64,000 bases of DNA from VRUE01 sp963704515 (GTDB lineage Bacteria > Actinomycetota > Thermoleophilia > Solirubrobacterales > 70-9), in assembly GCA_963704515.1 (NCBI GenBank), contig OY969913.1, positions 806,001 through 870,000 on the forward strand, in the 5' to 3' direction. The notes under the pieces are model-generated. The model was not told the origin of the DNA. It made no database searches and was given only the letters and a program-made list of their open reading frames with translations. The position numbers and the translations under genes are program-made. Positions 40,901 through 47,790 of this stretch are shown here, piece by piece (within the stretch, counting starts at the first letter, position 1; each line of letters starts with the position of its first letter).

Positions 40901-41637
40901 GCGTTCGCAACCTCGACCATGAGCACCGGGTCCTTCTGCGCCGTCAGTCGAGCCGGGAAGAGTACGTTCATGCGGTCCGCTGGCAGGCCCTCGATGGGCT
41001 CGGCGTGCTCGGGAGAGAATTCCTCCTCAGCATCGACGCCGATGTAGATGACGCGGATCTTCTCGCGGGGTATGCCGTACTCGGTGACCGCCCCGGCGAG
41101 GTGCTGGTTGGAGACCGAGAAGCAGTCGACCAGGTTGCCATAGCGAGTGGTGACGTAGCGCACATATCCGGAGCGATCGGCCTCCTCCACGTGCAGCTGG
41201 ACGACCACGCCGGGGGGATTCGACAGACAGGTGAGGTCGGGCAGCAGGTCGAAGCCCAGCCGCGAATTCATCAGGTGCAGAACCTGCACTCGGCGCGACT
41301 GCAGGAAGTCGAGGATGAAGCCCGGCATCTCCTCGGCGGGCATCAGGTCCGGCAGAACCCAGATCTCCTCGGCGAACTCCGCGACCTCGCCGAGTCGCCG
41401 GTTGGGCGAGGGCTGGGTGGTGATCAGTGAAGGCGCGAAGCGATCGAGGTCGACGCTGCGGAACCAGTCGATCGTGTTCTTGTCGGTGCCTCCGATGTCG
41501 ATCCAGGGGGCGAGATACGCGATCGGGGTCCGGTCGGTCCGCGAGGCGGCCCTCGACTGAAACAGGCCAGCCTCGTCGCCAGTCTCCGCTGCGGGGCCAA
41601 GTCGCACCGGGGCAGGATATCGACGGGCCTTGGTCAT
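37927..41637 (-). CDS. GT4-GT2 fusion glycosyltransferase with C-terminal DUF5648-like region
   Basis: A 1,236-residue protein. Residues 37-398 form a GT4/GT-B domain (FPARLTAQKDPVLMVEVANA; SIFEGIPAVVFEAMAMGLPV with the EX7E acids). Residues 427-690 are a GT2/GT-A domain (VSVLIPHFNQANFLEECVES, VIDDASTQSD, LPVDSDNVLVPNAV). About 500 residues follow that match no family I know, ending with GWLFEAARPGLTPLYTAYHP and GDQLLSRSSQDSAHLGYVAP, which resemble the lipoprotein-type DUF5648 domain. No TM helix is evident. It probably adds two different sugars to one acceptor. The ATG at 41637 faces the aminotransferase gene 26 bases away. Its first codons are echoed near 47,100. Confidence 0.8.
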   Translation of the reverse strand: MTKARRYPAPVRLGPAAETGDEAGLFQSRAASRTDRTPIAYLAPWIDIGGTDKNTIDWFRSVDLDRFAPSLITTQPSPNRRLGEVAEFAEEIWVLPDLMPAEEMPGFILDFLQSRRVQVLHLMNSRLGFDLLPDLTCLSNPPGVVVQLHVEEADRSGYVRYVTTRYGNLVDCFSVSNQHLAGAVTEYGIPREKIRVIYIGVDAEEEFSPEHAEPIEGLPADRMNVLFPARLTAQKDPVLMVEVANALRQTGTRFRFHVLGEGELEGEVRERIAELSLEDEIAIHPPTATPQRWYAASDAVLLTSIFEGIPAVVFEAMAMGLPVVAPALPGNVELLGEEYEGLVRQRDSAEEYAGALAALAGRRRNGGLADPALREAARERFSLQRMAAEHAELYEELAVSHKPVDRQAQPNLPEPIRFRDRPVRGTPLVSVLIPHFNQANFLEECVESVRAQTYPEIEIIVIDDASTQSDAEVELKKLESDRDVLVIRLEENRGPSHARNVGINRSHGRYILPVDSDNVLVPNAVEQLVEQLSVAGEEIGFIYPNLQFFGNREDYYEVPEYNLHTLLHGNFCDTCSLLDRQIFEAGERYAENIKLGHEDWEFALRLASRGVRGEAARTPTVRYRKWGFNRSDVVDHSPELFDELLAEISPFKGREEEIKAEESPALSVVPLLPIDPEAEPNRETRVAFQAQRCLDVELIARFDGHLPTGGGLPVVRRIPAALAHTPFEALNQGLEVARGAFVAVSAGDASSLLADPAFTAKVLRRFAVAPELGAIVLADGGESVFPFTPFGAGEMPASAPHTVIWRRTEEVYLPHGLHTDPADPIGGLARLWGGSGCTVEWRHWDSPTLPQANPSGGWAELPASDAVATDPFGLHPGAQPLLPGTGAYEVPRWKDTPTWIPPLSSLAIRYRELDGNRRIVTSGPEPVGYVPEHHLGTLRSTSLEGTARVVRIGDQYQAIPRGEWEKLPEDAEELGYAELAHLPGLDVLAVAVHRATKQPLLVTLPEDPILDEVDVIEALGCIDPFPLKPREAPSSQRGDGLLGLAMSIDLVARRHRYAVGSLPVGESVGELGALAESGIQGSIPLWIVNDCVVTDRHVAPTVWSGATTAARWTLEPAAWRGLASRGVQAKAAVRRLSIAAVQARRRRFPAAQPEGPPAGWLFEAARPGLTPLYTAYHPVTGDQLLSRSSQDSAHLGYVAPALLGYLRLEAPLTGNLDQRQLPIPWARRFGAVPRSW

Positions 41638-41663
41638 CCGGGGTCGGCTTATACCCTGCGGAC
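41638..41663. promoter_or_regulatory. 26-bp divergent spacer with -10-like TATACC
   Basis: TATACC at 41650-41655 lies eight bases before the GTG at 41664, with no ribosome site, as in leaderless actinobacterial transcripts. The promoter of the opposite gene must lie inside the aminotransferase coding region or overlap here. Confidence 0.3.
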
Positions 41664-42791
41664 GTGGCTCACGGCTCGCTTCTCGACGTCCCGGCAAACG
41701 ATTTCGCTCGTCAATGGGACGAAGTGCGCGACGACGCCCTGGCGGCGGTCGATCGCGTGGGGCGCAGCGGATGGTTGGTCCTCGGCGAGGAGGTACGGCA
41801 GTTTGAGAGCGAGTTCGCTCGGTGGTGGGGGGCACCGCATGCGGTCGGCGTTGCGAGCGGTCTCGACGCGCTCGAGATAGGTTTGCGCTGCGCTGGCATC
41901 GACGGTGGCGCCAGGGTGCTGACGACCCCGCTCTCGGCTTTTGCGACGACGCTGGCCATTCTCCGTGCCGGTTGCGAGCCGGTCTGGTGCGACGTCGATG
42001 AATCCGGTGGCTTGAACCTCGACCTTGCGGAGCGGGCACTTAGCGAGGACCCCTCGATACGCGCTGTGATGCCGGTCCACCTGTATGGCCACCCCCTTGA
42101 TCCCGGCCGGCTGGAGGGCCTCGCGGCGGCGTACGACGTGACCGTGATCGAGGACTGCGCTCAGTCGGCCGGAGCGCATCGCGACGGTAGGTCCACGGGT
42201 TGCGCAGGAGCCGTCGCCGCCACGAGCCTCTACCCGACGAAGAACCTCGGCGCCCTGGGTGACGGGGGCGTGGTACTCCTCTTCGATCCGGTCCTCGCCG
42301 AGAGGGCCCGTTCCCTTCGCAACTATGGCCAGGTTGCCCAGTACGAGCATGCCGAGATGGGCCTCAACAGTCGACTTGATGAGGTGCAGGCGGCGGTACT
42401 TCGCTCTGCTCTGCTGCCGCGTCTCAATCGGGCTCTCTCCAGACGCCAGCAGGTAGCCGCTTGCTACCTGGAGGCACTTGGGGATGGACCGCTGCGTCCC
42501 CTCGAGCCCTCGGCGGGAACCTCCGCTCGGCATTTGTTCCCGGTGGAGGTGATCGACGGAGACCCCGCTGAGGTGAGAGAGCGGCTGCGTCGGCGGGGGA
42601 TTGCCGTGGGCCGTCACTACCCGACGCTGTGTCCGGACCAGGCCGCCGTTGACGGGCTCGGTGTTCGAATCGGAGGCCTCCCCGTGGCGCGACGTCTGGC
42701 TGACCGGCTGATCTCGCTGCCCATCCACGCCTACCTCGATGATCGCGAGGTGGAGGCGGTGGTCGACGCCTGCCGAGAGGCGCTGCCTTGA
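41664..42791 (+). CDS. fdtB: PLP-dependent sugar aminotransferase (DegT/DnrJ/EryC1/StrS; FdtB-like)
   Basis: A 375-residue protein with the family order: ANDFARQWDEVRDDALAAVD, SGLDALEIGLRC, VIEDCAQSAGA (Asp164 to the pyridine N), SLYPTKNLGALGDGG (Schiff-base Lys193) and a C-terminal RHYPTLCPDQ segment. Its gene is followed by a fused FdtC-FdtA-like gene, so it is best read as the transaminase making dTDP-3-amino-3,6-dideoxyhexose from the 3-keto sugar. GTG at 41664. It is the first gene of a four-gene operon linked by 4-base overlaps. Confidence in the aminotransferase call is high, in the sugar moderate. Confidence 0.85.
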   Translation: MAHGSLLDVPANDFARQWDEVRDDALAAVDRVGRSGWLVLGEEVRQFESEFARWWGAPHAVGVASGLDALEIGLRCAGIDGGARVLTTPLSAFATTLAILRAGCEPVWCDVDESGGLNLDLAERALSEDPSIRAVMPVHLYGHPLDPGRLEGLAAAYDVTVIEDCAQSAGAHRDGRSTGCAGAVAATSLYPTKNLGALGDGGVVLLFDPVLAERARSLRNYGQVAQYEHAEMGLNSRLDEVQAAVLRSALLPRLNRALSRRQQVAACYLEALGDGPLRPLEPSAGTSARHLFPVEVIDGDPAEVRERLRRRGIAVGRHYPTLCPDQAAVDGLGVRIGGLPVARRLADRLISLPIHAYLDDREVEAVVDACREALP

Positions 42792-43726
42792 GCACGCTGA
42801 ACTCACTCATCGTCCCCGTTTATGGGAACAGCGATGCGATCGCAGCCTTGATCGAGTCGGTGAAGGTCGTCGAGGCCAGTGTCGAGGGCGACCTGGAGAC
42901 GATCTTCGTCGTCGACGGCAGCCCCGACGATTCGCGCGAGAAGCTGCTTGTCGAGCTTGGCCCCGCCGGGCTCTCCGCACGCGTGGTCGAGCACTCGCGC
43001 AACTTCGGTTCCTTTGCGGCTATTCGCACCGGTCTGAGCCTTGCCTCCGGGAGTCGGATCGCGGTGATGGCGGCCGACGGCCAGGAGCCGCCATCCCTCA
43101 TCGTCGAGTTCCTTCGTGGCCTAGAGACGGGTGACGTCGACATTCTCGTCGGTCAGCGCACGAGCCGCGACGATCGAGGTGATCTGTTTTCGAACGTCTA
43201 TTGGCGTTTGTACAGGCGCTTTGTCATGCGCGAGATCCCCGCGGGGGGAGCCGATGTTTTCGCCTGTACGGCCGACGTCCGTGATGTGATCTGCTCGCTC
43301 GAGCCGGCGCACACGTCCTTGGTGGCCCAGCTCTTCTGGGTCGGATTCAGGCGCCGGTTGGTTTCCTACGAGCGCCTCCCCAGCGACAACCCGAGCGGCT
43401 GGACGCTGCGGCGAAAGCTGCGCTACCTGAGCGACAGCGTCTTCGCCTTCACCGATCTGCCGGTGCGGATCCTCTGGATGGTTGGCCTGCTGGGCCTCGC
43501 CGTAGGGGGGGCGATCGGGGGCTTGGCGCTGGTCGCGAAGCTTCTCCACGCGGTCGACGTTCCCGGGTACACGGCGACGATCCTGGTCATCGTCCTGTTC
43601 GGGAGCCTCAATATGGTCGGTCTCGGCATCATCGGCTCTTACGTCTGGCGGGCTTATGAGGCGACGAAGGAGCGTCCGGGGGCGATCATCCGGGGTGCGG
43701 TTGAGTTTCCGCGGAGGGAGTCATGA
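42788..43726 (+). CDS. GT2 glycosyltransferase with two C-terminal TM helices (GtrB/ArnC type)
   Basis: A 312-residue protein: SLIVPVYGNSDAIAALIESV, IFVVDGSPDDSREKL, RNFGSFAAIRTGLSLASG and VMAADGQEPPSLIVEFL (equivalent of the DADLQ-P motif, with AADGQEP). SDNPSGWTLRRKLRYLSDSV precedes two membrane helices. It belongs to the polyprenyl-phosphate glycosyltransferases; here the donor is probably the dTDP-amino sugar made by its operon partners. TTG start overlapping the aminotransferase stop; stop overlapping the next ATG. Confidence 0.85.
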   Translation: MSTLNSLIVPVYGNSDAIAALIESVKVVEASVEGDLETIFVVDGSPDDSREKLLVELGPAGLSARVVEHSRNFGSFAAIRTGLSLASGSRIAVMAADGQEPPSLIVEFLRGLETGDVDILVGQRTSRDDRGDLFSNVYWRLYRRFVMREIPAGGADVFACTADVRDVICSLEPAHTSLVAQLFWVGFRRRLVSYERLPSDNPSGWTLRRKLRYLSDSVFAFTDLPVRILWMVGLLGLAVGGAIGGLALVAKLLHAVDVPGYTATILVIVLFGSLNMVGLGIIGSYVWRAYEATKERPGAIIRGAVEFPRRES

Positions 43727-44694
43727 CAAGTGAGGTGTTTCTTCACGAGAAGGGCCTCTGCGAGAGCAGCGAAGTTGGGCCCGGGACGCGGATCTGGGCG
43801 TTTGCGCACGTTCTCGAGGGGGCCCGGATCGGCGCCGACTGCAACATCTGTGATGGCGTCTTTATCGAGGGCGGCGCGGTGGTTGGCGACCGGGTCACGG
43901 TCAAGTGCGGAGTCCAGCTTTGGACTGGAGTCGAGCTGGAGGACGACGTCTTCGTAGGCCCGAACGCGACCTTCACGAACGATCCGTTGCCGCGCAGCAA
44001 GCAGTGGCTTGACGACTATCCACGCACGATCGTCTGTCGCGGCGCCTCAATCGGTGCAAACGCCACGATATTGCCGGGACTCGAAATCGGGACGGGGGCG
44101 ATGGTCGGCGCCGGCGCGGTCGTGACCAGGTCGGTGCCACCACATGCGGTGGTCGTAGGGAATCCGGCGAGGATTCGGGGCTATGTGGACTCGGCGACCG
44201 AAACCGGAGAGGCCATTCTTCCGCCTGCGTCAGGTGCCGAGTTGAAGCCCCTGGGCGTCGGGGGTGTGCACCTGCAAAGGTTCGCAGCGTTCTCGGATCT
44301 CCGGGGAAAGCTCACTGCCGGCGAACTTCAGACGACGGCGATCCCCTTTAGCCCAAAGCGTTGGTTTCTCGTTTATGGCGTTCCCAGCCGGGAGATTCGC
44401 GGGGAGCATGCCCACCGCGAGTGCCACCAGTTCCTCGTCTGTGTCCACGGCAGCCTTCACGTCGCCGTTGACGATGGCAACAACCGTGCTGAAGTCATCC
44501 TCGACGACCCCACGATCGGAATCTATATCCCACCCGGTGTTTGGGGCAGTCAGTTCCGCTACGACGAGGACGCTGTTCTCCTCGTGCTGGCGTCGCACCC
44601 GTACGATTCCGACGATTACATCCGCGACTATGGCTCTTTCTTGGCGGAGAGGGATGCATTCACGGTGGAGGTTGAGGGTGTTGACGGCACGTGA
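43723..44694 (+). CDS. Fusion of sugar N-acetyltransferase (FdtC-like) and 3,4-ketoisomerase (FdtA/WxcM-like cupin)
   Basis: A 323-residue protein in two parts. Residues 1-160 are a left-handed beta-helix acyltransferase with hexapeptide repeats (IGADCNICDGVFIEGGAVVG; IGANATILPGLEIGTGAMVG) and GNPARIRGYV. Residues 180-318 are a FdtA/QdtA-type cupin with GEHAHRECHQFLVCVHGSLH, in which His229 and His231 correspond to the catalytic pair. Together with the upstream aminotransferase these are the three steps ketoisomerisation, amination and N-acetylation that convert dTDP-4-keto-6-deoxyglucose to dTDP-Fuc3NAc or dTDP-Qui3NAc. A dTDP-glucose 4,6-dehydratase (RmlB) is not in the window. Confidence 0.88.
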   Translation: MTSEVFLHEKGLCESSEVGPGTRIWAFAHVLEGARIGADCNICDGVFIEGGAVVGDRVTVKCGVQLWTGVELEDDVFVGPNATFTNDPLPRSKQWLDDYPRTIVCRGASIGANATILPGLEIGTGAMVGAGAVVTRSVPPHAVVVGNPARIRGYVDSATETGEAILPPASGAELKPLGVGGVHLQRFAAFSDLRGKLTAGELQTTAIPFSPKRWFLVYGVPSREIRGEHAHRECHQFLVCVHGSLHVAVDDGNNRAEVILDDPTIGIYIPPGVWGSQFRYDEDAVLLVLASHPYDSDDYIRDYGSFLAERDAFTVEVEGVDGT

Positions 44695-46259
44695 GCGCGG
44701 AGGACCGCGAGGTGGCGACAAGCATGGAGGTAGATCGCCGGCCTAGACGCCGAGCGTCGACGAGGTCGGCAATCCGGCGAAGCTTGTCCGGGTATGCGGC
44801 CTCCAAAGATTGGTGGTGGCCCTTTTGGGGCGTGCTAGGCGCCGCAGTCCTGCTGCGAATCGCCGTTATGGCTTTCTACACCCCAGCGGTGTTCAACTAT
44901 TACGGTGGAGACTCCGCACGCTACATGCATCTTGGTTTCGTTGGCATCAACGGTGTGTTCGGTGACAATGCGATGCCTGCAGGCTACCCGGTGTTCCTGG
45001 CGAGCCTTCGCCATCTCGACTCGTGGTTGCCACTGACGATAGGAAGCCAGCACCTATTCGGCCTTATCGGAGCCTGCCTTCTATACGCAGCGGTCCGAAC
45101 GGCGGGCGCGACCCGCTGGGCAGCGCTTCTGCCACTCATTGTGGTGGGTCTATCAGGGGACGAGTTGTTCATCGAGCACGGAATCCTCACGGAGGCTCTT
45201 TGGCTACCCATCCTTGCATTGGCTCTGTACCTGACGGCACGGTCGATCACTGCGCAAGTTCCAAGGTGGTGGCTGATCGCTGGCGGAGCAATGCTAGGTG
45301 CGTCGGCCCTTGTGAGAAGCGTGTCGGATGTTCTGCCGATTGTGGTTGCGATGTGGGCGGCGGCGACGTTGCCCGGCACGGCGGGTGTTCGACTGAAGAA
45401 TAGTGCGTCCATTCTGTTTCCGGCGATTGCGGTGATCGGTGCATATGCCGTCGTCGCTGGTCCCATCTCCGGCGGTTATACCGGACTCTTCGAGGACAGT
45501 GGTCTGTCCCTATACGGACGTGTGGGGCAATTTGCGGACTGCAACAAGTTCAGTCCACCACCCGGCACCGCGCCGCTGTGTAGTGATATCCCGACCGAGG
45601 AGAGAGCCGGTCCCTTCTACTGGACGTTCTCCTCCGAAAGCCCAATCTACTCCAAACTTCATGCCGACATCCACAACCGTCACGACCAACAGCTTCTTTC
45701 AAGCTTTGCCAAATCCGCAATTGTTCACCAGCCGGTTGAATATGCCTGGGCGGTGGTACGCGACTTCGCCAGGTTCTTCTTTCCCCACACGGGAAACCCG
45801 CGACCCGATAGCGGCGTCGACGAAAGAGGCATGTCCTTCGAAAGCACTGCCTCCACGGCCCAAGCGGTAAGTCCCGAAGGCTTGGCGCATGAGTACTCTG
45901 AGGCTTATACAGGGGTCGGCAATGGAGTGGCTAGCACTAGCGCAAGGGTCGCATTTGGCGGGTATCAAGAATTTTTCCGGGTCAACGGACCGATGTTGGC
46001 TGCCCTAATCGGTTTGACACTCACAGGGCTGTGCATGGGTCGAGGAGCGCTGCGGTATGGAGCTTCTCTATTCTTGGTCACTGGGCTTGTCCTCCTCGTC
46101 ATCCCCCCGATGTTCTCTTCCTACGATGTGCGGTACTCGATACCGTCGATCAACCTCTTCTCGGCCGGTGCTGCTTTTGGAGCGACGGTGATCGCTGGTC
46201 GGTTCGCGGGAGCGAGGTCCGGGCTCCGAGTTGAGGGCGGCAAGCGAAGCCGTGAGTGA
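44691..46259 (+). CDS. Polytopic membrane protein, GT-C-like glycosyltransferase
   Basis: A 522-residue protein with a basic N-terminus (RRPRRRASTRSAIRRS), about ten TM helices and a long exoplasmic loop (about residues 255-400). The first loop has FNYYGGDSARYMHLGFVGIN, where GDS is the acidic site typical of PMT/ArnT-like enzymes, and PAGYPVFLASLRHLDSW. GTG start overlapping the previous stop. It probably transfers the lipid-linked amino sugar made by the two preceding genes. Base composition is clearly lower in GC than the 47-63 kb region, suggesting separate acquisition. Confidence 0.68.
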   Translation: MSAEDREVATSMEVDRRPRRRASTRSAIRRSLSGYAASKDWWWPFWGVLGAAVLLRIAVMAFYTPAVFNYYGGDSARYMHLGFVGINGVFGDNAMPAGYPVFLASLRHLDSWLPLTIGSQHLFGLIGACLLYAAVRTAGATRWAALLPLIVVGLSGDELFIEHGILTEALWLPILALALYLTARSITAQVPRWWLIAGGAMLGASALVRSVSDVLPIVVAMWAAATLPGTAGVRLKNSASILFPAIAVIGAYAVVAGPISGGYTGLFEDSGLSLYGRVGQFADCNKFSPPPGTAPLCSDIPTEERAGPFYWTFSSESPIYSKLHADIHNRHDQQLLSSFAKSAIVHQPVEYAWAVVRDFARFFFPHTGNPRPDSGVDERGMSFESTASTAQAVSPEGLAHEYSEAYTGVGNGVASTSARVAFGGYQEFFRVNGPMLAALIGLTLTGLCMGRGALRYGASLFLVTGLVLLVIPPMFSSYDVRYSIPSINLFSAGAAFGATVIAGRFAGARSGLRVEGGKRSRE

Positions 46260-46284
46260 GGCACGCATTCGCGGCGCCTGGACG

Positions 46285-47040
46285 TCACCGGGGGCGTGCG
46301 GCCAGGTCGGCGGCAATGAAAACAGCGTTGACACGACGCAGATGGGGTGCTCCGATTGTCCACTCACGCATCTGCTCGTATATGCCGAAGAGGCGAAAAT
46401 CCCTCGCTTGCAGATAGTTTCTCAGCGTCTCGAATGGAACATGGGTGCGATTCTCGGGGCTGAATCCGGACTCTACCTCGACCACCTTGACAGACCCTGA
46501 GCGGAGCGATCGCTCAGAGCCTTCTAGCACCCGTAGGTCGTGACCCTCTGTGTCGAGCTTGAGGTAGTCGATTCGATCGATGCCCCTGTCTTCGACGAAT
46601 CGATCGAGAGTCTGCATCTCGATGAGCTCCATCCGCGTCGATGAAAGCTCGCGAACGAACGGAGAGGGGCTCAGCGAGGCGAGGGTCGTGTCCTCGCCAG
46701 GAACCGCCATCTCACGCCGTCCCGGACAGCTGCCAAGCGCGAGTGCGAGGCATTCGACCCGAGCATCGCCAGAGAAGCGCTCTGCAAGCGCAGCGAAAGT
46801 GGACGGGACCGGCTCGAAGGAGAAGATGGTTGCGAGCGGAAACTCGGTCAGATAGGTCGCTGCCGACTCTCCGCGGTTTGCGCCCACATCGAAGACCACG
46901 CGCGGAGAGAACTCAGCCAGTTCGGAACGCAGGTCGAAGAAGGGGTCCAAACCTCTCGGGAGCAAATCGAGGTCGATGATTCGGACCCTCGCCAACCGTT
47001 CGATCGCCGACCGGAAAGGTGCTTGGCGTCGCTGCTTCAT
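46285..47040 (-). CDS. FkbM-family SAM-dependent methyltransferase
   Basis: A 251-residue protein: VVFDVGANRGESAATYLTEF is the SAM motif, IFSFEPVPSTFAALAERFSG follows, and MQTLDRFVEDRGIDRIDYLK with LDTEGHDLRVLEGSERSLRS completes the FkbM pattern. Such enzymes O-methylate sugars or small molecules. It is the last gene of the minus-strand NRPS/exporter array, 108 bases after the phosphopantetheinyl transferase. The ATG at 47040 is used; the upstream 41 bases resemble the first codons of the GT4-GT2 gene (see repeat entry). Confidence 0.87.
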   Translation of the reverse strand: MKQRRQAPFRSAIERLARVRIIDLDLLPRGLDPFFDLRSELAEFSPRVVFDVGANRGESAATYLTEFPLATIFSFEPVPSTFAALAERFSGDARVECLALALGSCPGRREMAVPGEDTTLASLSPSPFVRELSSTRMELIEMQTLDRFVEDRGIDRIDYLKLDTEGHDLRVLEGSERSLRSGSVKVVEVESGFSPENRTHVPFETLRNYLQARDFRLFGIYEQMREWTIGAPHLRRVNAVFIAADLAARPR

Positions 47041-47069
47041 CCAACGAGCAAGCCCGCGCCGGTCTGGGC

Positions 47070-47110
47070 CTCCGCTGCCGCGCCAAGTTGCACCGGGGGC
47101 AGGATAGCGA
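47070..47110 (-). repeat. 41-bp element shared with the 5' end of the GT4-GT2 gene (41584-41623)
   Basis: About 36 of 41 positions match, with a one-base insertion. At 41584-41623 it encodes RYPAPVRLGPAAETG in frame; here the insertion breaks that frame. It looks like a relic of a gene start now lying before the FkbM gene. Confidence 0.55.
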
Positions 47111-47148
47111 TGGAGGTGGGATGCGTCGGTTGGCCCTCGCGAGGGCGG

Positions 47149-47790
47149 TCAGGCGCGGAATTCGAGCTGGCGCAGGGGAGCGGACTCCTCGCCGGCCAGC
47201 GCCAACGCGGCTGCGTGTCCCGGACCAGGGTCGAGGGTGAGCACGCTCACGGGGGTCTCCGCGGGCTGTGGTCCGCTCAGCCCGACGCCGAGGCACTTGG
47301 CAATCGCCTCGCGTCTTGTCCAGGCGGCGTAGAAGAGCCGGGGGCGCTCTTCGGGGCCGGCGGCGCGCACGGCTTCAGCGCTCGCCTTGTCCAGTCCGAT
47401 TCGGGCCAGCTCGGCGAATCGACGCCCGGGGTCGATTCGCTCGACGTCGATCCCGACCTCGCGCTCGGCGCTGAGCGCGACCAGGGCGAGATCGCCCGAG
47501 TGGCTGAGGTTGAAGCGCAGCGGCACCGGATCGAGGTCGAGCTCGGGCTTGCCGTGCGGTCCGAATCGCAGGCGCACGTCGCCGGGCTCGGCGTCGAGGT
47601 GGCGGGCGAGGATCGTGCGCAGCGCGGCGCGGGCGGCGATCCAGCGTCTTTGCCTGGCTGGGGTTCGGATCTGAGCCGCGCGCTCGCGCTCCTCCCTTGT
47701 CAGCAGAGTGGCGTCGCCCTCGGCCTCGCCGAGCTCGATTCGCCAGACGTGCGCCTCGCCTGGCGCCGGTAGGGCCGGCGACTCAGCCAC
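47149..47790 (-). CDS. 4'-phosphopantetheinyl transferase (Sfp type)
   Basis: A 213-residue protein with the Sfp signature set: FNLSHSGDLALVAL (residues 93-106), VGIDVERID (Asp115 and Glu117 for Mg2+) and FYAAWTRREAIAKCLGVGL (Trp157, Glu161, Lys165). It transfers the phosphopantetheine arm from CoA to the carrier-domain serines (547 and 1595) of the adjacent NRPS. The GTG start at 47790 overlaps the NRPS stop by eight bases, so the two are translationally coupled; this supports a dedicated modification partner. Length is typical. Confidence 0.9.
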   Translation of the reverse strand: MAESPALPAPGEAHVWRIELGEAEGDATLLTREERERAAQIRTPARQRRWIAARAALRTILARHLDAEPGDVRLRFGPHGKPELDLDPVPLRFNLSHSGDLALVALSAEREVGIDVERIDPGRRFAELARIGLDKASAEAVRAAGPEERPRLFYAAWTRREAIAKCLGVGLSGPQPAETPVSVLTLDPGPGHAAALALAGEESAPLRQLEFRA

